From NCBI GenBank assembly GCA_030043835.1, contig JASHWY010000222.1, forward strand, positions 1 to 6,362: a stretch of 6,362 bases of DNA, in the 5' to 3' direction. The notes beneath the pieces are model-generated. The model was not told the DNA's origin. It made no database searches and saw only the letters and a list, made by a program, of their open reading frames with translations. Shown here in pieces: positions 1-5,921 of this stretch. Position 1 is the stretch's first letter; the number at the start of each line of letters is the position of its first letter. A program made the position numbers and the translations under genes. The stretch is from Thermoplasmata archaeon (GTDB taxonomy: Archaea; Thermoplasmatota; Thermoplasmata; Lutacidiplasmatales; UBA184).

Positions 1-302
1 TCAACGGTCAGTACGTACACACGAGTTCGTTGATCTCGCCGCCCGACCTCTCCACGTGGGCCGACGACCAAAACGGCGGCGCCATGACCGTCGCGACCGA
101 CGTCCTTCAGGAGTCCTCGACGCCGTGGTCGGTCGTCCAAGGCCAGGCGGGATGGATCTGTGCGTATATCCTCAAGAGTAACGGCTACTCGACGGTCGCC
201 GCCTTGCTGAGCGCCAACCCCGGCCTTAGCAACCCGGCGAAGTACCAGTGGACCACCGTGATGACGGCCCTCGTCAACAGCGACTTAACCCAACTTCCCT
301 AG
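1..302 (+). CDS. C-terminal part of a thioredoxin-like/DUF929-like secreted protein (partial, 5' end outside window)
   Basis: The reading frame is open from the left edge (first full codon at position 3, Asn-Gly-Gln-Tyr) to a TAG at 300-302, so about 99 C-terminal residues are present. The TTG at position 30 is almost certainly internal, because the frame continues upstream of it without a stop. The fragment is polar, has no membrane segment and contains one cysteine, in the run GWICAYILKSNG. Its composition (Ser/Thr/Gln/Asn-rich, with Trp and Tyr) suits an extracytoplasmic protein. The ending resembles, from memory, archaeal DUF929 proteins, which have a thioredoxin-like fold and often lie beside VKOR genes. 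The VKOR-family gene starts 9 bp downstream on the same strand, so the two are probably co-transcribed and this protein may be the redox partner. The catalytic part would lie outside the window, so the family call is tentative; that a real coding region is present is much surer. Confidence 0.6.
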   Translation, partial: NGQYVHTSSLISPPDLSTWADDQNGGAMTVATDVLQESSTPWSVVQGQAGWICAYILKSNGYSTVAALLSANPGLSNPAKYQWTTVMTALVNSDLTQLP

Positions 303-311
303 GCGCTCCCG

Positions 312-803
312 ATGCGGACCCGCACCCTCCGATCGCTCATCTACCTCGCCGGGGGGCTCGGCGTCATCGTCTCCATCTTCGCGACCGCGGAGTTCTTCGA
401 CGCGTCGCTCCGTAACATCTGCACGGTGAGCTCGTTCTTCTCGTGCGCCCTCGTAGACCAGAGCGGAAAGACCACGACGCTCGGGATCCCCGACTACGCG
501 TGGGGGATCGGCGGGTTCGTCGTAATCCTTGTCGTCGCGGCTATCGGCGAGGCGCGCTCCGAAGTCCGGGGGTGGACGTACGCCCTTCTCGGGCTCACGA
601 CCGCGGGGGTCGGTCTCTCGCTCTATCTTCTCTACGTCGAGCTCGTCCTCATCGGCGCCCTCTGCTTGGTATGTACGTCCGCCTACCTTCTGGGAGCACT
701 TGCGTGGGTCGGGTCGATCGCGCTCGTCCGTCGCACGGGAGACACGGGCGGTCCAACGGAGACGGACGAAGGCGACGAGGGCGCGTCGGCGGCCAGCGAG
801 TAG
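312..803 (+). CDS. VKOR-family (vitamin K epoxide reductase-like) membrane disulfide-forming protein
   Basis: Integral membrane oxidoreductase that passes electrons from a thioredoxin-like partner to quinone, so driving disulfide formation outside the membrane (family role). The 163 residues hold four or more hydrophobic segments (about 9-29, 63-79, 88-109, 111-138). The expected cysteines are all present: a loop pair Cys37 and Cys45, and the active CXXC Cys118-Leu-Val-Cys121. Other family positions also match. Ser51 lies six residues after the second loop cysteine, like Ser57 of human VKORC1. Tyr125 lies four residues after the CXXC, like Tyr139. The 8-residue spacing of the loop cysteines also equals that of the human enzyme. 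The last 20 or so residues are an acidic, Gly/Thr/Glu-rich tail, probably disordered. The ATG at 312 follows the upstream stop by 9 bp and places the first helix at the N terminus; there is no clear Shine-Dalgarno, so coupling to the upstream gene is likely. It has no known direct link to the ATP synthase next to it. Confidence 0.9.
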   Translation: MRTRTLRSLIYLAGGLGVIVSIFATAEFFDASLRNICTVSSFFSCALVDQSGKTTTLGIPDYAWGIGGFVVILVVAAIGEARSEVRGWTYALLGLTTAGVGLSLYLLYVELVLIGALCLVCTSAYLLGALAWVGSIALVRRTGDTGGPTETDEGDEGASAASE

Positions 804-851
804 CCGTCCGGAGCCCCCCCTCCCCGGGGTCGCTGGCCTTCGGTGGCTCGG

Positions 852-859
852 TTTAAATA
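852..859 (+). promoter_or_regulatory. Archaeal TATA box of the atpK-atpE-atpC unit
   Basis: TTTAAATA stands out as the only A/T-only octamer in a very GC-rich gap (804-890) between the VKOR gene and atpK. Its centre is about 36 bp before the atpK ATG. The usual spacing of about 25 bp from TATA centre to start site puts initiation near 880-883, leaving a leader of roughly 8-11 nt. No purine-rich BRE is obvious just upstream, and the leader has no Shine-Dalgarno. The rest of the gap is C/G-rich with no oligo-T terminator that I can see. The box also argues against the TTG at 867 as the atpK start, since that codon would lie upstream of the transcript. Confidence 0.7.
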
Positions 860-890
860 GCCGACCTTGTTCGGCCGCCCGGGTCCACCG

Positions 891-1121
891 ATGGTGGTTG
901 CTGAGGTCGCCGCCGCAGAAGCGGTTGGCGCGGGGATCGCGATTGCGGGAGGTCTCATCGGAACGGGGATGGCCCAGTCCGGCATCGGAGCCGCCGGCAT
1001 GGGGATCATCGCCGAGAAACCGGAGAAGTTCGGCCAGGTCCTCTTCTTCTTCGTCATTCCCGAAACGCTCTGGATCATCGGGTTCGTGCTGGGGATCATC
1101 CTTCTGCTGAACGTCATCTAG
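891..1121 (+). CDS. atpK: A-type ATP synthase subunit K (c-ring proteolipid, single hairpin)
   Basis: Proteolipid that forms the rotating membrane ring of the A1Ao ATP synthase and carries the ions. The 76 residues make two membrane helices (about 10-40 and 48-76), joined by the polar loop AEKPEKFG. This loop is typical of archaeal c subunits. Helix 2 holds the essential carboxylate Glu58 in the motif PET, 14 residues after the loop proline, the distance seen in short archaeal K subunits. Helix 1 is Gly/Ala-rich, with Gln29 at the position of a Na+-ligand glutamine in Na+-type rings; the tyrosine usually found five residues after the carboxylate in such rings is Ile63 here. I chose ATG 891 over TTG 867 because the TATA box at 852-859 places transcription start downstream of 867. 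It is the first gene of its unit, followed by atpE after 14 bp. First position and a strong promoter would fit a subunit needed in many copies (inference). Confidence 0.93.
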   Translation: MVVAEVAAAEAVGAGIAIAGGLIGTGMAQSGIGAAGMGIIAEKPEKFGQVLFFFVIPETLWIIGFVLGIILLLNVI

Positions 1122-1135
1122 GCCGGTCGGGCGCC

Positions 1136-1687
1136 ATGAGCCTCGAGACCCTCATCGGGGAGATCCGCGCCCGCGCCGAGGCCGAGATCAAGGCGACGAT
1201 CGACGCCCAGGAAAAGGAGGCCCAACGGATCGCTGCCGGCCGCGACCAGAGGATTCGAGAGATCCGCGAACAGTCGGCCCGGGCCGCCGGCCTCGAGGCC
1301 GCTCGCGAGCGGGCGCAGCGGATCGCTGCCGCGAAGCTCAAAGCCCGTAAGCTCCTCTACGAGGCCCGGGAGCACCGCCTCGAGGAGGCGCTCCGCGAGA
1401 CCCGAGCGCTGCTCGCCGAGTTCACCGAGAGTCCCGACTACGTGAACGTTCTCAAGCGGATGACCTCGACCGCGACCAACGAACTCGGTAAGGCGATCCG
1501 AATCTCGGGCCGCGCGGAGGACGCGTCGAGGCTCGCCAAGGTCGCAGGAAAGCTGTTCGACCCCACACCGATCCCTGTGATCGGCGGGCTCGTCGCGGAG
1601 ACGACCGACGGGACCCGACGGCTCAACCTCACGTTCGACGAGCTCCTTAGGCTCCGCGAGGACAAGGTCCGCGAGCTTCTCGCCTAG
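1136..1687 (+). CDS. atpE: A-type ATP synthase subunit E (peripheral stalk)
   Basis: Peripheral-stalk subunit that pairs with subunit H in a long coiled coil and ties the A/B head to the membrane stator I. The 183 residues are of normal length. Residues 1-90 are highly charged Glu/Arg/Ala/Lys helix, with the start SLETLIGEIRARAEAEI typical of the family, and will form the coiled coil. Residues 95-183 are the globular domain that contacts the head. This part includes the conserved pattern VIGGLVAETTDGTRRLNLTF, followed by the closing helix ELLRLREDKVRELLA. The ATG at 1136 comes 14 bp after the atpK stop and has no obvious Shine-Dalgarno, so translation is probably coupled. Its partner H is encoded in the opposing unit, which is unusual compared with single-operon arrangements. 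Confidence 0.93.
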   Translation: MSLETLIGEIRARAEAEIKATIDAQEKEAQRIAAGRDQRIREIREQSARAAGLEAARERAQRIAAAKLKARKLLYEAREHRLEEALRETRALLAEFTESPDYVNVLKRMTSTATNELGKAIRISGRAEDASRLAKVAGKLFDPTPIPVIGGLVAETTDGTRRLNLTFDELLRLREDKVRELLA

Positions 1688-1692
1688 GAGGG
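1687..1692 (+). promoter_or_regulatory. Ribosome binding site of atpC
   Basis: GGAGGG (1687-1692, running on into TGGG) overlaps the last base of the atpE stop codon and lies 7 nt before the atpC ATG at 1700. It matches the archaeal anti-Shine-Dalgarno well and fixes the atpC start. Because it overlaps the atpE stop, ribosomes ending atpE would uncover it. Confidence 0.75.
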
Positions 1693-1699
1693 TGGGTCG

Positions 1700-2776
1700 A
1701 TGGCCGCGTCCGCCTACGCGAGCGCTCTCGGCCGCCTGAAGCCCGAATTCAACGCGTTCCTCCCGAAGGCGACGTTCGACCAGCTGCTCGCGGCGAAGGA
1801 CCCCGGGGAGATCGCCAAGCAGCTCGAGTTGACCCCGTACGGCTCCGACGTCCAGCAGGCCCGGGCCGCCTACCAGGGGATCTCGCTCGTCGAGATCGCG
1901 CTCAATCGCACCTTCGTGCGCCGCAACCGCCATGCCTACGAGGCGACGCCGTTCGCGGGGCGGGCCGTCGTCGGGGCGTATCTCACCCGCTGGGACCGCC
2001 AGAACATCGAGCTCATCCTGAGCTCGAAGGCGCAGGGTCGTCCCGTGACCGAGACCGACGAGCACCTGATCTCGAGCCGCGAGATTCCGGCCGGCCTCTA
2101 CGCCGGGGTGATGACCCTCGACGATTTTCGGATCCTTCTGAGCCAGCCGACGCTCGAGGCGACGGTCCAGGCCCTCGTGAAGCACGGTTACGGCGGGACG
2201 ATCCTCCCGCTCCTCGAGGCGTTCGAGCGCACTCACGACATCTTCCCCGTCGTCCACGCGCTCGACCGGGAGTACTACCGTTCGGTCCTCGAGGCCGCGA
2301 AGTTCTTCCAGGGCGACGAGTGGGTCGTCCGCCAGTTCGTCGCGAGCGAGATCGACGCCCGCAACATCGTTTTCCTCCTCAAAGGGAAGGCCGCCGAACT
2401 TCCCGTCGACGACGTGGTCGAGCGGTGGTTCGAGGGAGGACGACTCTCGGTGAGCGAGGCCCCCGACCTTCTGGGCGCTCGGGGCGTTCCCGAGCTCGCC
2501 GAGCGGCTCGCCGACCGCTTCCCGTCGATCGCCGAGGGGAACGACGAGTACCGCGCGACCGAGAGCCTGGCCGGCTACGAGGTCGCCTTGACCCGCGAGC
2601 GAGCGGTCGCCGAATTGAAGCGGATGCGCACCTACCCGCTTTCCCTCGCGGTCATCTTCGCCTACCTGCTGCTCAACGAGCTCGAGCGGGCCGACCTACG
2701 TCGGATCGCCTTCGGAAAGGCGTACGGGGTCGCGACGGAGCGGCTCGCACCGCTCTTGATCTGTCCGCGTCTCTAA
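1700..2776 (+). CDS. atpC: A-type ATP synthase subunit C (V-ATPase d-like, central stalk to ring adaptor)
   Basis: Funnel-shaped soluble subunit that sits on the K ring and receives the D/F shaft, so coupling ring rotation to the head (family knowledge). The 358 residues are mostly helical, without membrane segments, and close to the usual length of about 350. Family repeats are visible. The motif RWDRQNIELILSSKAQG (about residues 97-113) and the related SEIDARNIVFLLKGK (about 216-230) are the internally duplicated D/N-Ile elements. The C terminus carries the signature YPLSLAVIFAYLLLNELE and then LRRIAFGKAYG, with the conserved Arg-x-x-Ala-x-Gly-Lys. The start is fixed by a strong ribosome binding site. 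In many euryarchaeal operons atpF and atpA follow; here the unit ends, and the stop codon of the opposing atpI lies only 7 bp on. Subunit F must be encoded elsewhere. Confidence 0.95.
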   Translation: MAASAYASALGRLKPEFNAFLPKATFDQLLAAKDPGEIAKQLELTPYGSDVQQARAAYQGISLVEIALNRTFVRRNRHAYEATPFAGRAVVGAYLTRWDRQNIELILSSKAQGRPVTETDEHLISSREIPAGLYAGVMTLDDFRILLSQPTLEATVQALVKHGYGGTILPLLEAFERTHDIFPVVHALDREYYRSVLEAAKFFQGDEWVVRQFVASEIDARNIVFLLKGKAAELPVDDVVERWFEGGRLSVSEAPDLLGARGVPELAERLADRFPSIAEGNDEYRATESLAGYEVALTRERAVAELKRMRTYPLSLAVIFAYLLLNELERADLRRIAFGKAYGVATERLAPLLICPRL

Positions 2777-2781
2777 CGGAC
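2763..2781. other. Minimal convergent junction of atpC and atpI with a short inverted repeat
   Basis: The atpC stop (TAA, 2774-2776) and the atpI stop (TAG on the minus strand, 2784-2786) are separated by 7 bp. GTCCG (2763-2767) and CGGAC (2777-2781) form a 5-bp stem with a 9-nt loop containing the atpC stop. There is no oligo-T run on either strand, so this is a weak terminator candidate at best, and a stem this short can arise by chance at this GC content. Transcripts from both sides probably run into the opposite gene. Confidence 0.3.
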
Positions 2782-2783
2782 CG

Positions 2784-4784
2784 CTACGCCGGGGGCGCTT
2801 GGACGAGCGGGCCCGGGGCGAGGCCGTCCGGGGTGATCGTCGACTCGGTGTGGGTCCGCGCGGCCCCGAACGGGCGGAACGGCTTACCGTTGCCCGTGTA
2901 GAACTTCGAAAAGTACTCGACGAAGATGAGTCGCGCTCCCTGGATCCCCGGCTCGAAGACCCCGATGATCACGTTGAACGACTGGCCGACCAAGAGGATC
3001 ACGAGACCCGCGACGATCCCAACGATCGTCCCGCCGACGATGAGGCCGCTCGAGATCGAGTTGATCACGAGCGCCAGGATCACGCTCGCGAGGAGGATCC
3101 CGACGAGCCGAGTATACGATAGGATGTGGCTCACGACCTCGATGAGCCCCATCATACCGTTCTGGAGCCCCTCGCCGCCCAGGAGGAGGGAGAGGCCGAC
3201 CACGATGAGCCCCAAGTAGCCGTCAAAGAGGACGTTGTGGGCGAGCGAGTCCTGCCGGCGGATGACCGCGAGCCCGAGGAACGCGATCCCGAACGCGAAC
3301 AGGATGCCGCCCGTCTTCCCGACGACCCCTCGGGGGTGGTGGTGGAAGTACTCCTTGAGGGCGCCGAAGAGGAAGCCCATGACCACCATCCCGAGGCCGA
3401 CGTACCCCGCGAAGAGGAGGAGCACGGGAACGCCCTTCGCCGACGCCGGATCGATGAGGGCCGAGTACCCGAACAGCGCGTGGAAGAGGTGGAAACCAAA
3501 GAACTCGTCCCAGAAGAGCCCTAGGCCGATTGCGAGAAGGCAGCCCGGGAGGAGCGCGTAGGCGAGCTGCTGCATTCCCTTGGGACCCATGATTCGCTTC
3601 ACGAAGTTCCGGCCGACCCGGGGGAGATGCTGCGCGCCGGGGAAGCCCCCGATCATCCAGAGACAGATCAGGAGGATCGTGAGGCCGTAGCCCCAGTCGC
3701 CGAGCATGAAGCCGAAGAAGAGCGGAAAGACGATCGCGAAGACGAACGTCGGGTCCCACTCGTCGGCCTGAGGGAGCGAGTAGAACCGAATGAAGAATTC
3801 GAACCGCCGGATCCCCTTCGGGTTGTCCATGAGCGTCGGCGGCTCCTCGTCGGTCGGCACCGCGTAGAGGTAGGTCCGACCCCCGGTCGCGACGCGAAGG
3901 ATCGACTCGAGCCGGGCAATGTCGCGGGTCGGCACCCACGCCTCGAGGGCGAACGTCGTCAGACCCGCGCCGACCTTCGAGAGCACCTCGATCTTCCGGT
4001 TCTCGACCTGGAGCGCCTCGTCGATCGCCGCGACCGTCGCGTACCAGTCCCGGGCGATCGCGCCGAGCCGCTCGGCGATCGCCACCCGGCGCTTCACGAT
4101 CTCGGTCCGGCGCCCTCGGGCCCGCTCGATCTCCTCGTGCGGGGGGCCTGCGAGCTCGGGGATCGGCGTGAGGCGGATCCCGTGGCCCTGGGCGACCCGT
4201 GCGAGGACGTCGGCGTTCTGGGTGCGAAGGGTGACGAGGAAGCCCCCCGAGCCCGAGGGGTCGGTCAAGAACTGCGCGTCGGCCGCCGGCGGGAGCGCTG
4301 CGGCGAGCGCCGCCCGGCTCTCGGCGTCGTCTTCGCCAAAGAACGAGACGAAGCTCTTCGCCCGCAGGTACTCGAGCCGGTCCGGGTAGAAGGCGAGCTT
4401 CTCCAGGAGCGCGACCTCCTCGTCGATCGCCTCCTCCTCGGTCGTGAGCGTGTCGTCCTCGCGTTCGAGTTGGCCGACCTCGGCATCGATCGGGACCTCC
4501 CGGGCGGCGCTCAGCACGTCGACAAGCGACGCGAACCCCCGAGGCGGGCCGACGGGAACCGCCGGGAGTGCGTTCTTGAGCCCACGGAACCGCAACGCCT
4601 CGTCGCCGATGGTCCGCTGGGTCTCGGTGCCGCGCTCGGGGACGAGCTCGGCGAGCGCCTCGGGGGAGAGGACCTCGATTTGCGCGATCCGAAGGTCGTG
4701 GAGGAGGCTGAGGATCCGTTCGCGGTCGCCCTTGAGGCCGATCAAGCCGACCTTGGACATCTTGACCGGCCGCAGAACTCCCAT
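2784..4784 (-). CDS. atpI: A-type ATP synthase subunit I (membrane stator, V-ATPase a-subunit family)
   Basis: Stator of the membrane motor: with the K ring it forms the two ion half-channels, and its cytoplasmic arm binds the E/H stalks. The 666 residues match the family. Residues 1-340 are the cytoplasmic domain, starting with the typical MSKVGLIGLKGDRERIL and including helical coiled parts. Residues 345-640 hold about eight membrane helices, beginning with FFGFMLGDWGYG (356-367). The essential arginine is Arg559 in SHILSYTRLVG and the second is Arg618 in QGARLIFVEYFSKFY. Their spacing of 59, and Gln615 three residues before the second, equal what I recall of the Thermus enzyme (Arg563, Arg622, Gln619). 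A tail of about 27 residues, rich in Thr, Pro and Ala, follows the family end at GKPFRPF. ATG 4784 is preferred because GGGGAAG lies just upstream (complement of 4790-4796). A second ATG at 4760 (MSKVGLIG) has no such site but fits the family start equally well. It follows atpH by 11 bp. Confidence 0.96.
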   Translation of the reverse strand: MGVLRPVKMSKVGLIGLKGDRERILSLLHDLRIAQIEVLSPEALAELVPERGTETQRTIGDEALRFRGLKNALPAVPVGPPRGFASLVDVLSAAREVPIDAEVGQLEREDDTLTTEEEAIDEEVALLEKLAFYPDRLEYLRAKSFVSFFGEDDAESRAALAAALPPAADAQFLTDPSGSGGFLVTLRTQNADVLARVAQGHGIRLTPIPELAGPPHEEIERARGRRTEIVKRRVAIAERLGAIARDWYATVAAIDEALQVENRKIEVLSKVGAGLTTFALEAWVPTRDIARLESILRVATGGRTYLYAVPTDEEPPTLMDNPKGIRRFEFFIRFYSLPQADEWDPTFVFAIVFPLFFGFMLGDWGYGLTILLICLWMIGGFPGAQHLPRVGRNFVKRIMGPKGMQQLAYALLPGCLLAIGLGLFWDEFFGFHLFHALFGYSALIDPASAKGVPVLLLFAGYVGLGMVVMGFLFGALKEYFHHHPRGVVGKTGGILFAFGIAFLGLAVIRRQDSLAHNVLFDGYLGLIVVGLSLLLGGEGLQNGMMGLIEVVSHILSYTRLVGILLASVILALVINSISSGLIVGGTIVGIVAGLVILLVGQSFNVIIGVFEPGIQGARLIFVEYFSKFYTGNGKPFRPFGAARTHTESTITPDGLAPGPLVQAPPA

Positions 4785-4795
4785 CGGCGCTTCCC

Positions 4796-5158
4796 CTAGT
4801 CGCCCCAGAAACCGTCGAGCACGGCGGTGAGGATCTCGTCGCGTCGGTCGGCAGGGTGTTTTCCCTCACCCCGCGCCGCTTGGTCGGCCGCCTGCGCTCC
4901 CTCGGCGAGGATCTCGGCCGCCCCTTGGTCAGCGTCCGACCGGGACGCGAGAACCTTCGCGGTGCGCTCCGCGTCGACCTCATCCTGCACGTTCTTCACC
5001 GTCGCGTCGGTCTCCTCGCGAAGCCGGCGGAGAGCGGCCTCGCTGGCCTCTTTCGCGACCCGCAGCTTCTCGTCCCACTCGACCTCGGTGGCACGAACGC
5101 GCTTCAACGCCTCGATCGACCCGGGGGTTTCGGGCGCCGGGGGGGCCGCGGTCGTCAT
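4796..5158 (-). CDS. atpH: A-type ATP synthase subunit H (peripheral stalk, G/H family)
   Basis: Peripheral-stalk partner of subunit E, forming a long right-handed coiled coil between head and stator I. The 120 residues start with a Pro/Ala-rich stretch (TTAAPPAPETPG), then a continuous charged helix from about residue 14 to 95 (IEALKRVRATEVEWDEKLRV and on). They end with the family-like VLDGFWGD. The length is slightly above the usual 105-110 because of the N-terminal extension. Sequence is poorly conserved in this family, so position counts: it lies directly before atpI, as in many archaeal operons. Its ATG shares the A with the TGA of the preceding small gene (TGATG), so the two are translationally coupled. 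GGAGAG lies 7 nt upstream of the ATG. Confidence 0.85.
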   Translation of the reverse strand: MTTAAPPAPETPGSIEALKRVRATEVEWDEKLRVAKEASEAALRRLREETDATVKNVQDEVDAERTAKVLASRSDADQGAAEILAEGAQAADQAARGEGKHPADRRDEILTAVLDGFWGD

Positions 5159-5289
5159 CAGAACACTCTCCAGTACTTCGCGACGAGAACGAGGAGGATC
5201 GCGAGCGCCCCGAGCTTGATCGCGAGGCTCACGGCCTGGATGCGAGCAAAGCGGCGGACCGCCGCGCTCGCGTCACGCGGCTGAGGCAC
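5158..5289 (-). CDS. Small single-helix membrane protein of unknown function inside the ATP synthase operon
   Basis: I do not recognise this gene. A GTG at 5289 opens 43 codons ending in TGA at 5158-5160. The protein has a basic N-terminal part (Arg5, Arg12, Arg13, Arg16), a hydrophobic helix from about residue 19 to 37 containing one Lys25, and a short basic aromatic end, KYWRVF. The start is strongly supported: GGAGGAGG lies on the minus strand just upstream (complement of 5293-5300). No other start codon in the frame gives a helix with flanking residues. It overlaps the end of atpD by 17 nt and the atpH ATG by one base, a packing typical of real operon genes. Without it there would be an unexplained gap of 114 bp between atpD and atpH in an otherwise tight cluster. 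It might be an assembly or accessory subunit of the Ao part. The methanosarcinal aha operon also has a small extra gene, ahaG, near ahaD; I cannot say if they are related. Confidence 0.72.
   Translation of the reverse strand: MPQPRDASAAVRRFARIQAVSLAIKLGALAILLVLVAKYWRVF
5166..5171 (-). promoter_or_regulatory. Ribosome binding site of atpH
   Basis: GGAGAG on the minus strand (CTCTCC on +) lies 7 nt before the atpH ATG, inside the last codons of the small membrane-protein gene. With the TGATG overlap it favours re-initiation by the same ribosomes. Confidence 0.55.
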
Positions 5290-5917
5290 TGGCCTCCTCC
5301 TGCTCCATCTTTCGCTTGACCGTCTTGAGCATGCTAAAGGAGTCGCGCTCGAGCTCGTCGAACCGGAACTGGATGTAGCGCACCGTAGCTTGGAGGCGAG
5401 GGATGAGGACGTTCTCGATCGCGCTCGCCCGGCGCTTGGTCTTTTCAATCTCTCGTAAGAGGCGTCGGAGCGCGTTCTCCTTCTCGGCGATATCGAGCAC
5501 GACCGAGTAGATGCCCTGGAAGTGACGGATCGACTCGTCGACGGACGTGGGTAAATCGAGGAGCTCCGGAGCCGCGACGGCGCGGTAGGTCCCGCGGTCG
5601 ACGCGAGGGGTCCGCACGCCCATGACGTTCTTCGTTCGGACGTTCACCGGGAGGATGTCCGGGAGGAGCATCGAGATGCTCTCGAGCCGAGTCGGGCCCT
5701 CCATCATCTCGGCCATGCGGATCGACTCGTAGCCGCGCGCGATGCGGGCCTGAAGGTCGCCGCGCAACCGAAGGGCTTCGCGCGAGATCGCGAAGAACTC
5801 GACGATGAGGGCGGAACGTTTGAGCTTCAGAAGATTGAGGCCCCGTCGCGCGACCCCGATCCGGCGGCGCGTCCGGATGAGCTCGAGGCGCGTCGGCCGG
5901 ACATCCTCGAGCGGCAC
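5273..5917 (-). CDS. atpD: A-type ATP synthase subunit D (central rotor shaft)
   Basis: Central-shaft subunit: its long N- and C-terminal helices form an antiparallel coiled coil that turns inside the A/B head and drives catalysis. The 214 residues match the family in length and order. The start region PTRLELIRTRRRIGVARRG, with LLKLKRSAL after it, forms the first helix. A central NVMGVRTPRV segment follows at about residues 96-105. The C-terminal helix carries EIEKTKRRASAIENVLIPRL and then a FDELERDSFSMLKTVK segment. The last ten residues (EEASASAA end) are a low-complexity tail. The start is GTG at 5915-5917, supported by GGGAGG just upstream. It follows atpB after 18 bp, the standard A-B-D order, and its 3' end overlaps the next small gene by 17 nt. 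Confidence 0.96.
   Translation of the reverse strand: MPLEDVRPTRLELIRTRRRIGVARRGLNLLKLKRSALIVEFFAISREALRLRGDLQARIARGYESIRMAEMMEGPTRLESISMLLPDILPVNVRTKNVMGVRTPRVDRGTYRAVAAPELLDLPTSVDESIRHFQGIYSVVLDIAEKENALRRLLREIEKTKRRASAIENVLIPRLQATVRYIQFRFDELERDSFSMLKTVKRKMEQEEASASAA
5293..5300 (-). promoter_or_regulatory. Ribosome binding site of the small membrane-protein gene
   Basis: GGAGGAGG on the minus strand (CCTCCTCC on +) ends 3 nt before the GTG at 5289; its first GGAGG is 6 nt away. The site lies within the atpD coding sequence, where it encodes Gln-Glu-Glu-Ala, so part of its purine content is also explained by atpD. It decides the GTG start of the small gene. Confidence 0.65.
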
Positions 5918-5921
5918 AAGT

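Noticed and set aside
804..850. C/G-rich stretch after the VKOR gene as a possible terminator
   Set aside because: It contains CCCCGGGG-like complementarity but no following T run, and at this base composition such short palindromes are expected by chance.
683..1117. Minus-strand frame across the VKOR-atpK gap (144 codons)
   Set aside because: It crosses the atpK gene and its promoter on the opposite strand and shows no family features; the Met/Pro/Ala-rich composition comes from the Gly/Ala-rich helix codons of atpK.
1118..2257. Long minus-strand open frame (379 codons) opposite atpE and atpC
   Set aside because: Arg/Leu/Glu/Asp-rich low-diversity composition without a recognisable family, fully antisense to two clear ATP synthase genes. 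Such frames are expected on the reverse strand of GC-rich genes.
3340..3353. Run of tandem GGT-like triplets in atpI (three histidine codons on the minus strand)
   Set aside because: Encodes a His-His-His cytoplasmic loop of subunit I, too short to call a repeat or a metal site.
3627..4799. Plus-strand frame of 390 codons opposite atpI
   Set aside because: Antisense shadow: charged and repetitive (Glu/Arg/Asp/Val/Leu), with no domain recognised, no ribosome binding site noted, and codon pattern explained by atpI.
3223..4983. Minus-strand frame of 586 codons overlapping atpI and atpH in another frame
   Set aside because: Composed almost wholly of Arg, Pro, Gly, Asp and Ser, a typical frame-shifted shadow of a high-GC gene; atpI in its own frame has full family motifs.
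5158..5448. Longer form (96 codons) of the small membrane-protein gene starting inside atpD
   Set aside because: The added N-terminal part is Ser/Arg-rich and reads as a frame-shifted shadow of atpD; the GTG at 5289 has the strong ribosome binding site and leaves only a 17-nt overlap.
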